A stretch of 64,000 nucleotides of DNA from Streptomyces flavochromogenes (GTDB lineage Bacteria; Actinomycetota; Actinomycetes; Streptomycetales; Streptomycetaceae), in assembly GCF_000717595.1 (NCBI RefSeq), contig NZ_JNZO01000012.1:62001-126000 (forward strand). Reading direction: 5' to 3'. The translations under genes and the position numbers were made by a program. Shown piece after piece: positions 46,813 through 55,415 of this stretch (its first letter is position 1; each line of letters opens with the position of its first letter). The notes beneath the pieces are model-generated. The model did not search any database. It saw only the letters and a program-made list of their open reading frames with translations, and had not been told where the DNA came from.

Positions 46813-47220
46813 TTACGCGGCGACGCGGACGTTCGCGTTCACCCAGTCGACGATGGAGGCGGTCGTCGCGCCCGGCGTGAAGATCTCCGCCACGCCCTTC
46901 TCCTTCAGCGGCGCGATGTCCCCTTCGGGGATGATGCCGCCGCCGAAGACCTTGATGTCCTCGGCGTCACGGTCCTTGAGGAGCTCCAGGACCTTCACGA
47001 ACAGCGTGTTGTGCGCGCCCGAGAGGATCGACAGGCCGATCGCGTCGGCGTCCTCCTGGATCGCGGTGTCGACGATCTGCTCGGGCGTCTGGTGGAGGCC
47101 GGTGTAGATGACCTCCATACCGGCGTCGCGGAGTGCCCGTGCGATCACCTTGGCCCCGCGATCGTGGCCGTCGAGACCCGGCTTGGCAACCACCACGCGG
47201 ATCGGACCGGTCACACCCAT
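46813..47220 (-). CDS. icmB: Cobalamin-binding small subunit of an acyl-CoA mutase (IcmB-like)
   Basis: A 135-residue B12-binding domain protein. It has the base-off signature [11 protein letters not shown] (D-x-H-x-x-G), then SILSGAH and GGGIIPEGD, the full cobalamin pocket. Size and sequence match the isobutyryl-CoA mutase small subunit of Streptomyces, which pairs with a separately encoded large subunit to interconvert isobutyryl- and butyryl-CoA. No large subunit is in this window. Start at ATG 47220 with GGAGG upstream; an upstream open frame to 47688 is rejected. Confidence 0.88.
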   Translation of the reverse strand: MGVTGPIRVVVAKPGLDGHDRGAKVIARALRDAGMEVIYTGLHQTPEQIVDTAIQEDADAIGLSILSGAHNTLFVKVLELLKDRDAEDIKVFGGGIIPEGDIAPLKEKGVAEIFTPGATTASIVDWVNANVRVAA

Positions 47221-47433
47221 CACTGCCTCCACATGCGACCCCCGCGCGCCTTTGCCGGGGACGTGAACGAACGTTATCCCCAGCATCCCGCACCCGCCTG
47301 TTTCGCGACGGCGAGCGAGGGGGAAATCACACGTGGGACATGTTCGCTCTGCGTCGTACCCCGCTTTCGGGCCCTCCTCCTGGGCCCACCAGCCGCAAGC
47401 GGGGCACGGTCGCGAAGGGAGCCGCGACGAGGT

Positions 47434-47478
47434 CGCCGCGCCTCCGTGCCGCCGTCCGTGCGGCACGGAGGCGCGGCG
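47434..47478. terminator. Strong hairpin upstream of the lipase gene
   Basis: A 19-bp perfect stem (47434-47452 with 47460-47478) with a seven-base loop CGTCCGT, arms carrying CCGCGCCTCCGTGCCGC. It lies 45 bases before the lipase start, in the divergent gap 47221-47523, where I see no gene. It could attenuate or insulate the lipase transcript. Confidence 0.65.
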
Positions 47479-47523
47479 GACCGGCGTACCGTTCGGCCCC
47501 GCGTGCCGTACGGGAGGTCGTCC

Positions 47524-48312
47524 ATGGAGTTCACCAAGGTCACCGCCCTGATGAAGGCCACCGCCCTGGAGCTCGCGATCCTCACCGGGCATCTCGTCCT
47601 CTACCCCTCCGGGATCGTGGCCGAGCGCCTCGCGCCCACCCCTCCCCCGTCGGTCACCCCCGGCCGGCGCCCGGTCGTCCTGCTGCACGGTTTCGTCGAC
47701 AACCGCTCGGTCTTCGTCGTCCTGCGCCGCTCCCTCACCCGGAACGGCCGTGACTGCGTCGAGTCCCTCAATTACTCACCTCTCACGTGCGACCTGCGGG
47801 CCGCCGCCGAGCTGCTCGGCCGCCGGGTGGACGAGATCCGCGCCCGGACGGGACACGCCGAGGTCGACATCGTCGGGCACAGCCTGGGCGGGCTCATCGC
47901 CCGTTATTACGTACAGCGGCTCGGCGGTGACAGCGGGGTACACACCCTGGTCACGCTGGGCACCCCTCACTCCGGCACGAGCGTGGCCCCGCTCGCCGAC
48001 GCGCATCCGCTGGTGCGGCAGATGCGGCCCGGTTCGGAGGTGCTGCGGGAGCTCGCCGGACCGTCGCCCGGCTGCCGGACCCGGTTCGTGAGTTTCTGGA
48101 GCGATCTGGACCAGATCATGGTTCCGGTGGAGACGGCGCGGCTCGACCACCCCGACCTGCTCGTGCACAACGTGCGGGTCAGCGGGATCGGTCATCTCGC
48201 GCTGACGGTTCACCCCACGGTGGCCACCGGGGTCCGGGAGGCCCTCGACACGGACGGTCCCGAGGCCCCGGGAGCGCGTGAGGAGGAGCCGGGCGCCACG
48301 TCCGTGGCGTGA
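47524..48312 (+). CDS. Lipase/esterase, alpha/beta hydrolase
   Basis: A 262-residue protein. The oxyanion motif [15 protein letters not shown] is near residue 60, the lipase elbow [17 protein letters not shown] near 120, LGTPHSGT follows, and the His lies in [12 protein letters not shown]. Asp is in [10 protein letters not shown]. The N terminus has a hydrophobic stretch ([16 protein letters not shown]) that is a weak signal or anchor. ATG 47524. The fold is that of secreted triacylglycerol lipases (class 2, EstA/LipB-like); substrate not readable. Confidence 0.88.
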   Translation: MEFTKVTALMKATALELAILTGHLVLYPSGIVAERLAPTPPPSVTPGRRPVVLLHGFVDNRSVFVVLRRSLTRNGRDCVESLNYSPLTCDLRAAAELLGRRVDEIRARTGHAEVDIVGHSLGGLIARYYVQRLGGDSGVHTLVTLGTPHSGTSVAPLADAHPLVRQMRPGSEVLRELAGPSPGCRTRFVSFWSDLDQIMVPVETARLDHPDLLVHNVRVSGIGHLALTVHPTVATGVREALDTDGPEAPGAREEEPGATSVA

Positions 48313-48425
48313 CACTCCGACACCGTTCTTCGAACGTTCCTCGAACACAAGGCCAAAGCTCTCTCCGTGAGCTGGCGAAACACGGCCGATTGCCCGTTTC
48401 CTACGGCCTCGAACACCGCCGAAGA

Positions 48426-48455
48426 TTGTCGGCTGCGCATACCGCCGGGTACAGT
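48426..48455 (+). promoter_or_regulatory. Promoter of the M23 peptidase gene
   Basis: TTGTCG (48426-48431), 18-base spacer, TACAGT (48450-48455). Predicted start near 48462, giving a leader of about 75 bases. I looked for a c-di-AMP (ydaO) riboswitch in 48313-48535, common before wall hydrolases, and did not find its conserved blocks. Confidence 0.6.
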
Positions 48456-48535
48456 CGCGCCACTGCTTACCCCCGGGACACCCCTCGTCGGGCCCGCCCC
48501 GGACTGGTCCTGCTGCCGAGGCGAGAGAGACGTTG

Positions 48536-50227
48536 GTGAACGACCAGCACCCCCACGCCGGGTACGTCGGAGACGGCGCCCACCCCACCGGCAGTTTCGC
48601 CACCGACCCTCTCTTCGGCGCCTACGGCGACGGCGGGGCGGACCAGAGCGGACAGTGGACCCTCGGCGGATACGACGTCACCGGCACGTACGGGACGGCG
48701 GAGCAGTACGGAACGACCGGGCAGTACGACGCCACGCAGTACGACACGACCGGCCAGTACGACATGACGGGGCAGTACGCCGCTCCCACCGGGTCGTACG
48801 AGGCCACCGGCCAGTACGACACGACCGGTCAGTGGGACACCACCGGGCAGTGGAACACCACCGGCGCCTACGACACCACCGGCACCTACGGGACCACCAC
48901 CGGTCAGTACGAGACGACGACCGGGCAGTACGACACGACGGCCACCCAGCACGGCACCAACCCCGCGTACGACACCACCGGCCAGTGGGACGCCTCCGCC
49001 TGGACCGAGGCCCAGCACACCGGCCAGTACGAGACCCTCCACGCGGGCGCCTACGCCGCCCAGGGGGCGTACGGATACGAGTCCTACGACGCGACCGGCC
49101 AGTGGGCCGCCCCCGCCTTCGCGACCGACACCGGCGCCTACGACGCCACCGCGTGGAACCAGGCGGCCCCGGAAGCCGAACCGGTCGTCCCCCAGCAGTA
49201 CACGCCGGGCCCCGAGCACACCGCGGAGTTCGCGTTCGAGTACCTCCCCGAGGCCGAGGCGGGCACCGCCGAGGACCGCGCGGACCTCGACGACACCGAG
49301 CCCGCCCACGACCGGGCCGAACTCGACGACCACGCGGACGACGGCGACCGTCACGAGGCCCGCGAGGCCCACGACGCCGACCCCGCCGGCTTCGACGACC
49401 AGCCCGCCGTCGAGGTCCGTACGGACTCCCCCCTCGCCGGCCGCCCCGTGCGCCGCTCCTCCAACGGAAGCCGCGGCCGCCGCCGTACTCCCGCCAAGCG
49501 CTCCGCGCTGCTGACCGTCGCCGTTCCCTCCGCCTGCGTCATGGGAGTCGCCGGCATCGCCGCCGCCTCCGTCGGCGGGCTCACCGGAGCCGGCACCGAC
49601 GGCGCGAAGAAGGAGGACACGACCGCGCTCGCCGCCGCCGACCCGGCGTCCGTGAAGCAGGTCGCCGCCAACAACGCGCTCGACACGCAGCTCGCCGCGC
49701 TCAGCGCCGACGCCCGCGACTTCGGCGACCGCGCCAGCCGCACCCAGGAGCGCATCGACCTCAAGGCGCGCCAGGCGGCCGACAAGAAGAAGCGCGAGGA
49801 GGAGGCGGCCCGCAAGGAGGCGCTGCGTCCCAAGTTCATGCTGCCGGTGGAGCTCCACCGGCTCAGCGCGCGCTTCGGCCAGTCCGGCGTCAACTGGATG
49901 TCCGTGCACACCGGCATCGACTTCCCCGTGCAGACCGGCACGCCCGTGATGGCCGCGACGGACGGCACCGTCCGCACCCAGATCAACAGCGCCTACGGCA
50001 ACATGGTGATCGTGACCGCGCCCGACGGCACCGAGACCTGGTACTGCCACCTCAGCAGCGCCAAGATCCGCTACGGCCAGGTGAAGGCCGGCGACGTCAT
50101 CGCGTACTCCGGTGACACCGGCAACTCCACCGGCCCGCACCTGCACTTCGAGGTCCGGCCGGGCGGCGGCTACGCGATCGACCCGCTGGCCTGGCTGCGC
50201 AGCCACGGTCTCGACCCGACCAGCTGA
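48536..50227 (+). CDS. M23 family metallopeptidase with Tyr/Thr/Gly repeat domain
   Basis: A 563-residue protein in four parts. Residues 1-50 are a Gly/His-rich start. About 51-206 hold eleven TGQY/TGQW repeats. An acidic region leads to one membrane helix (LLTVAVPSACVMGVAGIAAA, near residue 330), then a charged coiled-coil stretch (RIDLKARQAADKKKREEEAA). The C-terminal LytM/M23 endopeptidase has HTGIDF and HLHFEV zinc motifs. The repeats should be cytoplasmic and the peptidase outside, cutting peptidoglycan cross-bridges. GTG 48536 with GAGAGA upstream. Confidence 0.88.
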   Translation: MNDQHPHAGYVGDGAHPTGSFATDPLFGAYGDGGADQSGQWTLGGYDVTGTYGTAEQYGTTGQYDATQYDTTGQYDMTGQYAAPTGSYEATGQYDTTGQWDTTGQWNTTGAYDTTGTYGTTTGQYETTTGQYDTTATQHGTNPAYDTTGQWDASAWTEAQHTGQYETLHAGAYAAQGAYGYESYDATGQWAAPAFATDTGAYDATAWNQAAPEAEPVVPQQYTPGPEHTAEFAFEYLPEAEAGTAEDRADLDDTEPAHDRAELDDHADDGDRHEAREAHDADPAGFDDQPAVEVRTDSPLAGRPVRRSSNGSRGRRRTPAKRSALLTVAVPSACVMGVAGIAAASVGGLTGAGTDGAKKEDTTALAAADPASVKQVAANNALDTQLAALSADARDFGDRASRTQERIDLKARQAADKKKREEEAARKEALRPKFMLPVELHRLSARFGQSGVNWMSVHTGIDFPVQTGTPVMAATDGTVRTQINSAYGNMVIVTAPDGTETWYCHLSSAKIRYGQVKAGDVIAYSGDTGNSTGPHLHFEVRPGGGYAIDPLAWLRSHGLDPTS

Positions 50228-50245
50228 CCCACCCCGCACGCCTCA

Positions 50246-50293
50246 CGTACGAGAGCGGGCCCCGGCTTCCCGGCCGGGGCCCGCTCTCGTACG
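50246..50293. terminator. Bidirectional terminator between M23 and pcrA
   Basis: Perfect 20-bp stem, CGTACGAGAGCGGGCCCCGG (50246-50265) with its reverse complement (50274-50293), eight-base loop, between convergent genes. Confidence 0.93.
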
Positions 50294-50305
50294 CCGTCTC
50301 CGCCG

Positions 50306-52756
50306 CTACAGCTTCTCGACCGGCGCGTACCGCAGCAGCAGCCGCTTCGGCTTCTCGTCGCCGAAGTCGATCGTCGCCTGGGCGTCCGCGCCCGCGCCGG
50401 TCACCGTCATGACCGTGCCGAGGCCGAACTGGTCGTGCGTGACCCGGTCGCCGACCTGGAGCGAGATCACCGGCTTCTCCCCCGCACGCCGGGTCGCGAA
50501 GCCCGAGGGGCCGGACCGCGAGCGGGAGGAGGAGAGCGAGGAGGTGATCCCCGAGGTCGGCCCGGCCGGCTTCACCATCGGGCCGGTCCGCTTCCACTCC
50601 AGGTACGCGGGCGGGATCTCCTCCAGGAAGCGCGAGGCGGGGTTGTACGAAGGCTGGCCCCAGGCGCTGCGCATCGACGAGCGCGTCAGGTAGAGCCGCT
50701 CCCGCGCGCGCGTGATGCCCACATACGCGAGGCGCCGCTCCTCCTCCAGTTCCTTCGCCTGGCCGAGGGCGCGCATGTGCGGGAAGACGCCGTCCTCCAT
50801 GCCCGTCAGGAACACCACGGGGAATTCCAGGCCCTTGGCGGTGTGCAGCGTCATCAGGGTGATGACGCCCCGGCCCTCCTCGTCCTCGTCCGGGATCTGG
50901 TCGGAGTCGGCGACGAGCGCGACCTTCTCCAGGAACTCGGCGAGAGTGGCGGGCTCCTCGCCGCGCTCCTGCTCGAACTCCAGGGCCACGGCGGCGAGTT
51001 CCTGGAGGTTCTCGATCCGGGTCTCGTCCTGCGGGTCGGTCGAGGCCTGGAGCTCGGCGAGGTAGCCCGTGCGCTCCAGGACGGCCTCCAGGACGACGGC
51101 GGGGCCGGCGCCGGACTCGACGACGGTGCGCAGCTCGTCCATCAGCGCGTTGAAGCGCTTCACGGCGTTCGCGGAGCGCGCGGCCATGCCGTACGCCTCG
51201 TCGACCCGCTTGAGGGCCTGCGGGAAGGTGATCTTCTCGCGCAGCGAGAGGGCGTCGATCATCGCCTCGGCGCGCTCGCCGATGCCCCGCTTGGGGACGT
51301 TGAGGATGCGGCGCAGCGGGACGTTGTCCTCGGGGTTGGCGAGGACGCGGAGGTACGCGAGGACGTCCCGGACCTCCTTGCGCTCGTAGAAGCGCACGCC
51401 GCCGACGACCTTGTAGGGCAGTCCGACGCGGATGAAGATCTCTTCGAAGACACGGGACTGGGCGTTGGTCCGGTAGAAGACGGCGACGTCCCCTGCCTTG
51501 GCCTCGCCGGTGTCCGTGAGCCGGTCGATCTCGTCGGCGACGAACTGCGCCTCGTCGTGCTCGGTGTCGGCGACATAGCCGGTGATCTGCGCGCCCGCGC
51601 CGGCGTTCGTCCAGAGGTTCTTGGGGCGGCGGGACTCGTTGCGCTCGATGACGGCGTTCGCGGCGGAGAGGATCGTCTGCGTGGAGCGGTAGTTCTGCTC
51701 CAGGAGGATCGTGGTCGCGTCCGGGTAGTCCTCCTCGAACTGGAGGATGTTCCGGATGGTGGCGCCGCGGAAGGCGTAGATCGACTGGTCGGCGTCACCG
51801 ACGACGCACAGCTCGGCGGGGCCGAGGTCCTCGTAGCCGGCGCCGACGAGCTCCCGCACGAGGGTGTACTGGGCGTGGTTGGTGTCCTGGTACTCGTCGA
51901 CGAGGACGTGCCGGAAGCGGCGGCGGTAGTGCTCGGCGACGTCCGGGAACGCCTGGAGCAGGTGGACCGTCGTCATGATGATGTCGTCGAAGTCCAGGGC
52001 GTTGGCCTCGCGCAGCCGCGCCTGGTACATCCGGTACGCCTCGGCCAGCGTCTTCTCGAAGCCGTCGACGGCCTGGTCGGCGAAGGTCTCCTCGTCGATC
52101 AGCTCGTTCTTGAGGTTCGAGATCTTGGCGCTGAACGACTTCGGCGGGAACTTCTTCGGGTCGAGGTCCAGATCCCGGCAGACCAGGGACATCAGACGCT
52201 TGGAGTCGGCGGCGTCGTAGATCGAGAAGGAGGACGTGAAACCGAGCTTCTTCGACTCGCGGCGCAGGATGCGGACGCAGGCGCTGTGGAAGGTCATGAC
52301 CCACATCGCGTTGGCGCGCGGTCCGACGAGCTGCTCGACGCGCTCCTTCATCTCGCCGGCGGCCTTGTTCGTGAAGGTGATCGCCAGTATCTGGCCGGGG
52401 TGCACGTGCCGCGTGCCCAGCAGGTGGGCGATGCGGTGGGTGAGCACCCGGGTCTTGCCCGAGCCTGCTCCGGCGACGATGAGCAGCGGGGTGTCGGTGT
52501 GGACGACGGCGGCGCGCTGCTGCTCGTTCAGCCCGTCCAGGAGCGCGGCGGTGTCCACGACGGGGCGGGGGGCGCCGTCGCGGTAGTGGGTGTCCCGGGC
52601 GGGCGGGGGCACGTCGAAGTGCTCCCCGAAGAGGTCGTGCGGGACGTCCTCCCCGGCCGGGGAGCCGTGCTCGTGCTCCTCGGGGTGGGGCGGGGGCTCC
52701 TCCGAGGAGTGGTTCTGGAGGCCGGCCAGGAAGCTGTCGTCAAAGAGGCTGCTCAT
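50306..52756 (-). CDS. pcrA: ATP-dependent DNA helicase PcrA/UvrD
   Basis: An 816-residue superfamily 1A 3'-5' helicase for repair and replication restart. Walker A is AGAGSGKT (about residues 95-102), then TFTNKAAGEM, TFHSACVRILR, LVDEYQDTNHAQY (Walker B), VGDADQSIYAFRGA, EQNYRSTQTIL, VMTLHTAKGLEFPVVFL and VGITRARERLYL. The first 70 residues are a disordered acidic/His extension, and the C terminus ends with a Tudor-like HDQFGLGTVM domain. ATG 52756. The promoter has a RecA-NDp/PafBC-type motif, so DNA damage should induce it. Confidence 0.96.
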   Translation of the reverse strand: MSSLFDDSFLAGLQNHSSEEPPPHPEEHEHGSPAGEDVPHDLFGEHFDVPPPARDTHYRDGAPRPVVDTAALLDGLNEQQRAAVVHTDTPLLIVAGAGSGKTRVLTHRIAHLLGTRHVHPGQILAITFTNKAAGEMKERVEQLVGPRANAMWVMTFHSACVRILRRESKKLGFTSSFSIYDAADSKRLMSLVCRDLDLDPKKFPPKSFSAKISNLKNELIDEETFADQAVDGFEKTLAEAYRMYQARLREANALDFDDIIMTTVHLLQAFPDVAEHYRRRFRHVLVDEYQDTNHAQYTLVRELVGAGYEDLGPAELCVVGDADQSIYAFRGATIRNILQFEEDYPDATTILLEQNYRSTQTILSAANAVIERNESRRPKNLWTNAGAGAQITGYVADTEHDEAQFVADEIDRLTDTGEAKAGDVAVFYRTNAQSRVFEEIFIRVGLPYKVVGGVRFYERKEVRDVLAYLRVLANPEDNVPLRRILNVPKRGIGERAEAMIDALSLREKITFPQALKRVDEAYGMAARSANAVKRFNALMDELRTVVESGAGPAVVLEAVLERTGYLAELQASTDPQDETRIENLQELAAVALEFEQERGEEPATLAEFLEKVALVADSDQIPDEDEEGRGVITLMTLHTAKGLEFPVVFLTGMEDGVFPHMRALGQAKELEEERRLAYVGITRARERLYLTRSSMRSAWGQPSYNPASRFLEEIPPAYLEWKRTGPMVKPAGPTSGITSSLSSSRSRSGPSGFATRRAGEKPVISLQVGDRVTHDQFGLGTVMTVTGAGADAQATIDFGDEKPKRLLLRYAPVEKL

Positions 52757-52765
52757 CGCCTCACG

Positions 52766-52788
52766 AGTCTAGGACGCCCCACCGACAT
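52766..52788 (-). promoter_or_regulatory. RecA-NDp/PafBC-type promoter of pcrA
   Basis: On the minus strand ATGTCGGTG (52788-52780), eight bases, TAGACT (52771-52766). This fits tTGTCRgtg-N8-TAnnnT with one difference at the first base. The start codon is nine bases past the -10, so the leader is very short or absent. Confidence 0.78.
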
Positions 52789-52891
52789 CCGTGCCCGCCT
52801 TCGGGACCCGCCTTCCTCGTCGGCCTGCGGTACCGGTCACACCCGTGCGGTCGGCCGCTGCCCGGAGGGGCCCCGGGTCACGTCCGGAGGG

Positions 52892-53245
52892 TCACGTCCA
52901 GAGGGTCGCGATGAAGATGTTCGCCATGGTCAGACCGCCGACGGCGGCGAAGATACCCTTGTCGACCCGCTCCTCGTCGCGCTTGACGTAGACGAGGGCG
53001 AGGATCACGACGAGGATCCCGAGCTTGATGCCGATCTTGAGGTTGTTGACGCTCTGGTCGTCCGCCTGGTTCAGGCCGACCAGCGCGACGCCGGTGACGA
53101 GCATCGTCAGCGCGCCGTGCAGCATCGCGGGGCTGAAGCGGGCCGCACCGGCCCCCATCGCCTTCATCTGGGTGAGGAATCCGCCCAGCAGGGCGGCGAT
53201 ACCGATGATGTGCAGAGCGACGAAGACATTGATGAGTACGTCCAT
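52892..53245 (-). CDS. Small four-helix membrane protein
   Basis: A 117-residue protein with four membrane helices (VLINVFVALHIIGIAALLGGF; MLHGALTMLVTGVALVGL; IGIKLGILVVILALVYV; FAAVGGLTMANIFIATLW). Short polar loops, no motif I recognise. ATG 53245 lies seven bases after a TAGGCT box, suggesting a leaderless transcript; longer frames upstream have no coding character. It is monocistronic, downstream of pcrA's promoter side and divergent from the NlpC/P60 gene. Confidence 0.78.
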   Translation of the reverse strand: MDVLINVFVALHIIGIAALLGGFLTQMKAMGAGAARFSPAMLHGALTMLVTGVALVGLNQADDQSVNNLKIGIKLGILVVILALVYVKRDEERVDKGIFAAVGGLTMANIFIATLWT

Positions 53246-53588
53246 GGGCCGGAGCCTAACCGGGGGCATAGCACCGCCTTCCAGCCGGGTCCACCCACTC
53301 CGTCGCTTCGGTCGGGCGGCCGCCGGAATGGCCCTCGGCCCGGCGCCCCGGGCGAAAGACATCGGTCGCCACCCGCCAAGTGCCGCCAATAGCGGTCATC
53401 CCGCCGCCCGGGCGTGACCCCAGGTTTAGCGTCCTTCACCAGGTGGCCGGCTCCCCACCACCGCCGGCGATCCGGCGGTCGTCGGTCACCCCCGCCGAGA
53501 AAACCCGGCGGCGGTCCGTCTCCCCTGTGCGGCCCGCCGTCGGCCCGGTGGGCCCGGTTCCCCCAGGCAGAGGATGTGACCCGCCCTC
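53246..53588. other. Intergenic region before the NlpC/P60 gene
   Basis: 343 bases without a gene on either strand. A TTTAGCGT box near 53426 may be a -10. I looked for the conserved blocks of a c-di-AMP riboswitch and did not find them. GC-rich dyads (e.g. around CCGCCGGCGATCCGGCGG, about 53462-53479) are present but ordinary. Confidence 0.5.
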
Positions 53589-54701
53589 GTGGCAGCACAC
53601 CGAAAACCCAAGCAGTCGCCCCTCGGTGGTCAGGCGGGCCGCACCGCCGCCACACTCGCCCTCGCCTCCGCCGCGACCGCGACGCTCTTCGAGGGGTCCG
53701 GGCACGCCGAACCCCGTCCGACCACCGCCCAGGTCAAGGCGAAGGTCGACCGGCTGTACGAGGAGGCCGAGGTCGCGACCGAGCGGTACAACGGGGCGAA
53801 GGAGAAGGCGGAGGAGGCCCGCGCCGCGTTCGAGCGGCTGCGCGACGAGGCCGCCCGCAGGACCCAGCGGCTCAACACCGCGCGCGACGGACTCGGGGCC
53901 ATGGCCGCCGCCCAGTACCGGTCCGGTGGCCTCGACCCCGCCGTCCAGCTCGCCCTCACCTCGAACCCCGACCAGTACCTGGAGCGGGCCGAGCTCGCCG
54001 AGCGGGCCGGGGACCGGCAGGCGGCCGCCGTCAGCGCCGTCCGCCGCGAGCTCGCCGCCGTCCGGCAGCTGCGCGCCGAGTCGACCGGACACCTGGACGC
54101 GCTGCGCGAGCACGAGACGGAGCTGCGGCGGCAGAAGGCGGCCGTCCTCGGCAGGCTCCAGGCGGCACGGACCCTGCTCGCCCGGCTGACCGCGGAGGAA
54201 CGCGCCCGGTACGAGGCCGCCGAGGCGGGCCGCGACGGCTCCGGCACCTCGGCCGGGAACGGCGGCACCGGAGGTACGGACACGTCGGCCGCCGCCCCCG
54301 TGCGCGCCGACCGCTCCTCGGGCGGCGACCGCGGGCCGGTGACCGCGCCGAACGGCCGGGCCGCCGAGGCCGTCTCCTTCGCCCGCGCCCAGCTCGGCAA
54401 GCCGTACGTGTGGGGGGCGACGGGCCCCTCGGCGTACGACTGCTCGGGCCTCACCCAGGCGGCCTGGCGCGCGGCCGGCGTCTCGCTGCCGCGCACCACG
54501 TACACCCAGATCAACGCGGGCCGGCGCGTCTCCCGCTCCCAGCTCGCGCCGGGCGACCTGATCTTCTTCTACTCGGGGATCAGCCACGTCGGGCTCTACA
54601 TCGGCGGCGGCCAGATGATCCACGCCCCCCGCCCCGGCGCACCCGTCAGGGTCGCCCCCATCGACGAGATGCCCTTCGCGGGAGCGACCCGGGTGGGCTG
54701 A
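53589..54701 (+). CDS. NlpC/P60 peptidoglycan endopeptidase with coiled-coil
   Basis: A 370-residue secreted wall hydrolase. The signal sequence covers residues 17-42. A long coiled coil (about 45-210: VDRLYEEAEVATERYNGAKE and on) is followed by a Gly/Thr/Ala linker and the NlpC/P60 domain from about 255. The catalytic Cys is in AYDCSGLTQAAW, His in ISHVGLYIG and the third polar residue in MIHAPRPG. It resembles RipA-type D-Glu/DAP endopeptidases. GTG 53589. The stop is directly adjacent to the convergent response regulator stop. Confidence 0.92.
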   Translation: MAAHRKPKQSPLGGQAGRTAATLALASAATATLFEGSGHAEPRPTTAQVKAKVDRLYEEAEVATERYNGAKEKAEEARAAFERLRDEAARRTQRLNTARDGLGAMAAAQYRSGGLDPAVQLALTSNPDQYLERAELAERAGDRQAAAVSAVRRELAAVRQLRAESTGHLDALREHETELRRQKAAVLGRLQAARTLLARLTAEERARYEAAEAGRDGSGTSAGNGGTGGTDTSAAAPVRADRSSGGDRGPVTAPNGRAAEAVSFARAQLGKPYVWGATGPSAYDCSGLTQAAWRAAGVSLPRTTYTQINAGRRVSRSQLAPGDLIFFYSGISHVGLYIGGGQMIHAPRPGAPVRVAPIDEMPFAGATRVG

Positions 54702-55415
54702 TCAGACCAGGCGGCGAGCGGTGGCCCAGCGGGTCAGTTCATGCCGGTTGGACAGCTGGAGCTTGCGCAGCACCGCCGAGACGTGCGACTCGACCGTCTT
54801 CACCGAGATGTAGAGCTGCTTGGCGATCTCCTTGTACGCGTATCCGCGGGCGATCAGCCGCAGCACCTCCCGCTCCCGCTGGGTCAGCCGGTCCATGTCC
54901 TCGTCGACCGGCGGCGCGTCCGTCGACGCGAAGGCGTCCAGGACGAATCCGGCGAGCCGGGGCGAGAAGACGGCGTCGCCCTCCTGGACCCGGAAGATCG
55001 AGTCGACCAGGTCGGTACCGGTGATGGTCTTGGTGACATAGCCCCGGGCACCGCCCCGGATCACCCCGATGACGTCCTCGGCCGCGTCCGAGACGGACAG
55101 GGCGAGGAAGCGCACCGGGTCCTCCGCCGCGCTCATCAGGTTCGCGCAGCGCCGCAGCACCTCGACCCCGCCGCCGCCCGGAAGGTGCACGTCCAGCAGG
55201 ACGACCTCGGGGCGGGTCGCCGTGATGACGGTGACGGCCTGGTCGACGTCGGCGGCCTCGCCGACCACCTCGACGCCGGTGACGTCGGTGCGCCCGATCT
55301 CGGCCTGGACTCCCGTACGGAACATCCGGTGGTCGTCGACGAGTACCACCCGCACCCGGCGCTCCGTGCCCGCCCCCGCCTCGGTTCCGGTCGCTTCCCC
55401 GGTCTCGTCGCTCAT
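54702..55415 (-). CDS. NarL/LuxR-type response regulator
   Basis: A 237-residue protein. The receiver (about 21-145) has VDDHRMFRTG (acidic pair), the phospho-acceptor Asp in VVLLDVHLPGGG, Ser/Thr in ALSVSD and Lys in YVTKTITG. The LuxR-type HTH follows: LTQREREVLRLIARGYAYKE, then KQLYISVKTVESHVSAVLRK. ATG 55415 overlaps the histidine kinase stop by four bases. Together they form a LiaRS/VraSR-like envelope-stress two-component system; its operator may be the CAGGGTCGG repeats upstream of the kinase gene. Confidence 0.93.
   Translation of the reverse strand: MSDETGEATGTEAGAGTERRVRVVLVDDHRMFRTGVQAEIGRTDVTGVEVVGEAADVDQAVTVITATRPEVVLLDVHLPGGGGVEVLRRCANLMSAAEDPVRFLALSVSDAAEDVIGVIRGGARGYVTKTITGTDLVDSIFRVQEGDAVFSPRLAGFVLDAFASTDAPPVDEDMDRLTQREREVLRLIARGYAYKEIAKQLYISVKTVESHVSAVLRKLQLSNRHELTRWATARRLV

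Noticed and set aside
48313..48535. c-di-AMP riboswitch before the M23 peptidase
   Set aside because: The conserved blocks of the ydaO motif could not be found, although such genes often carry one.
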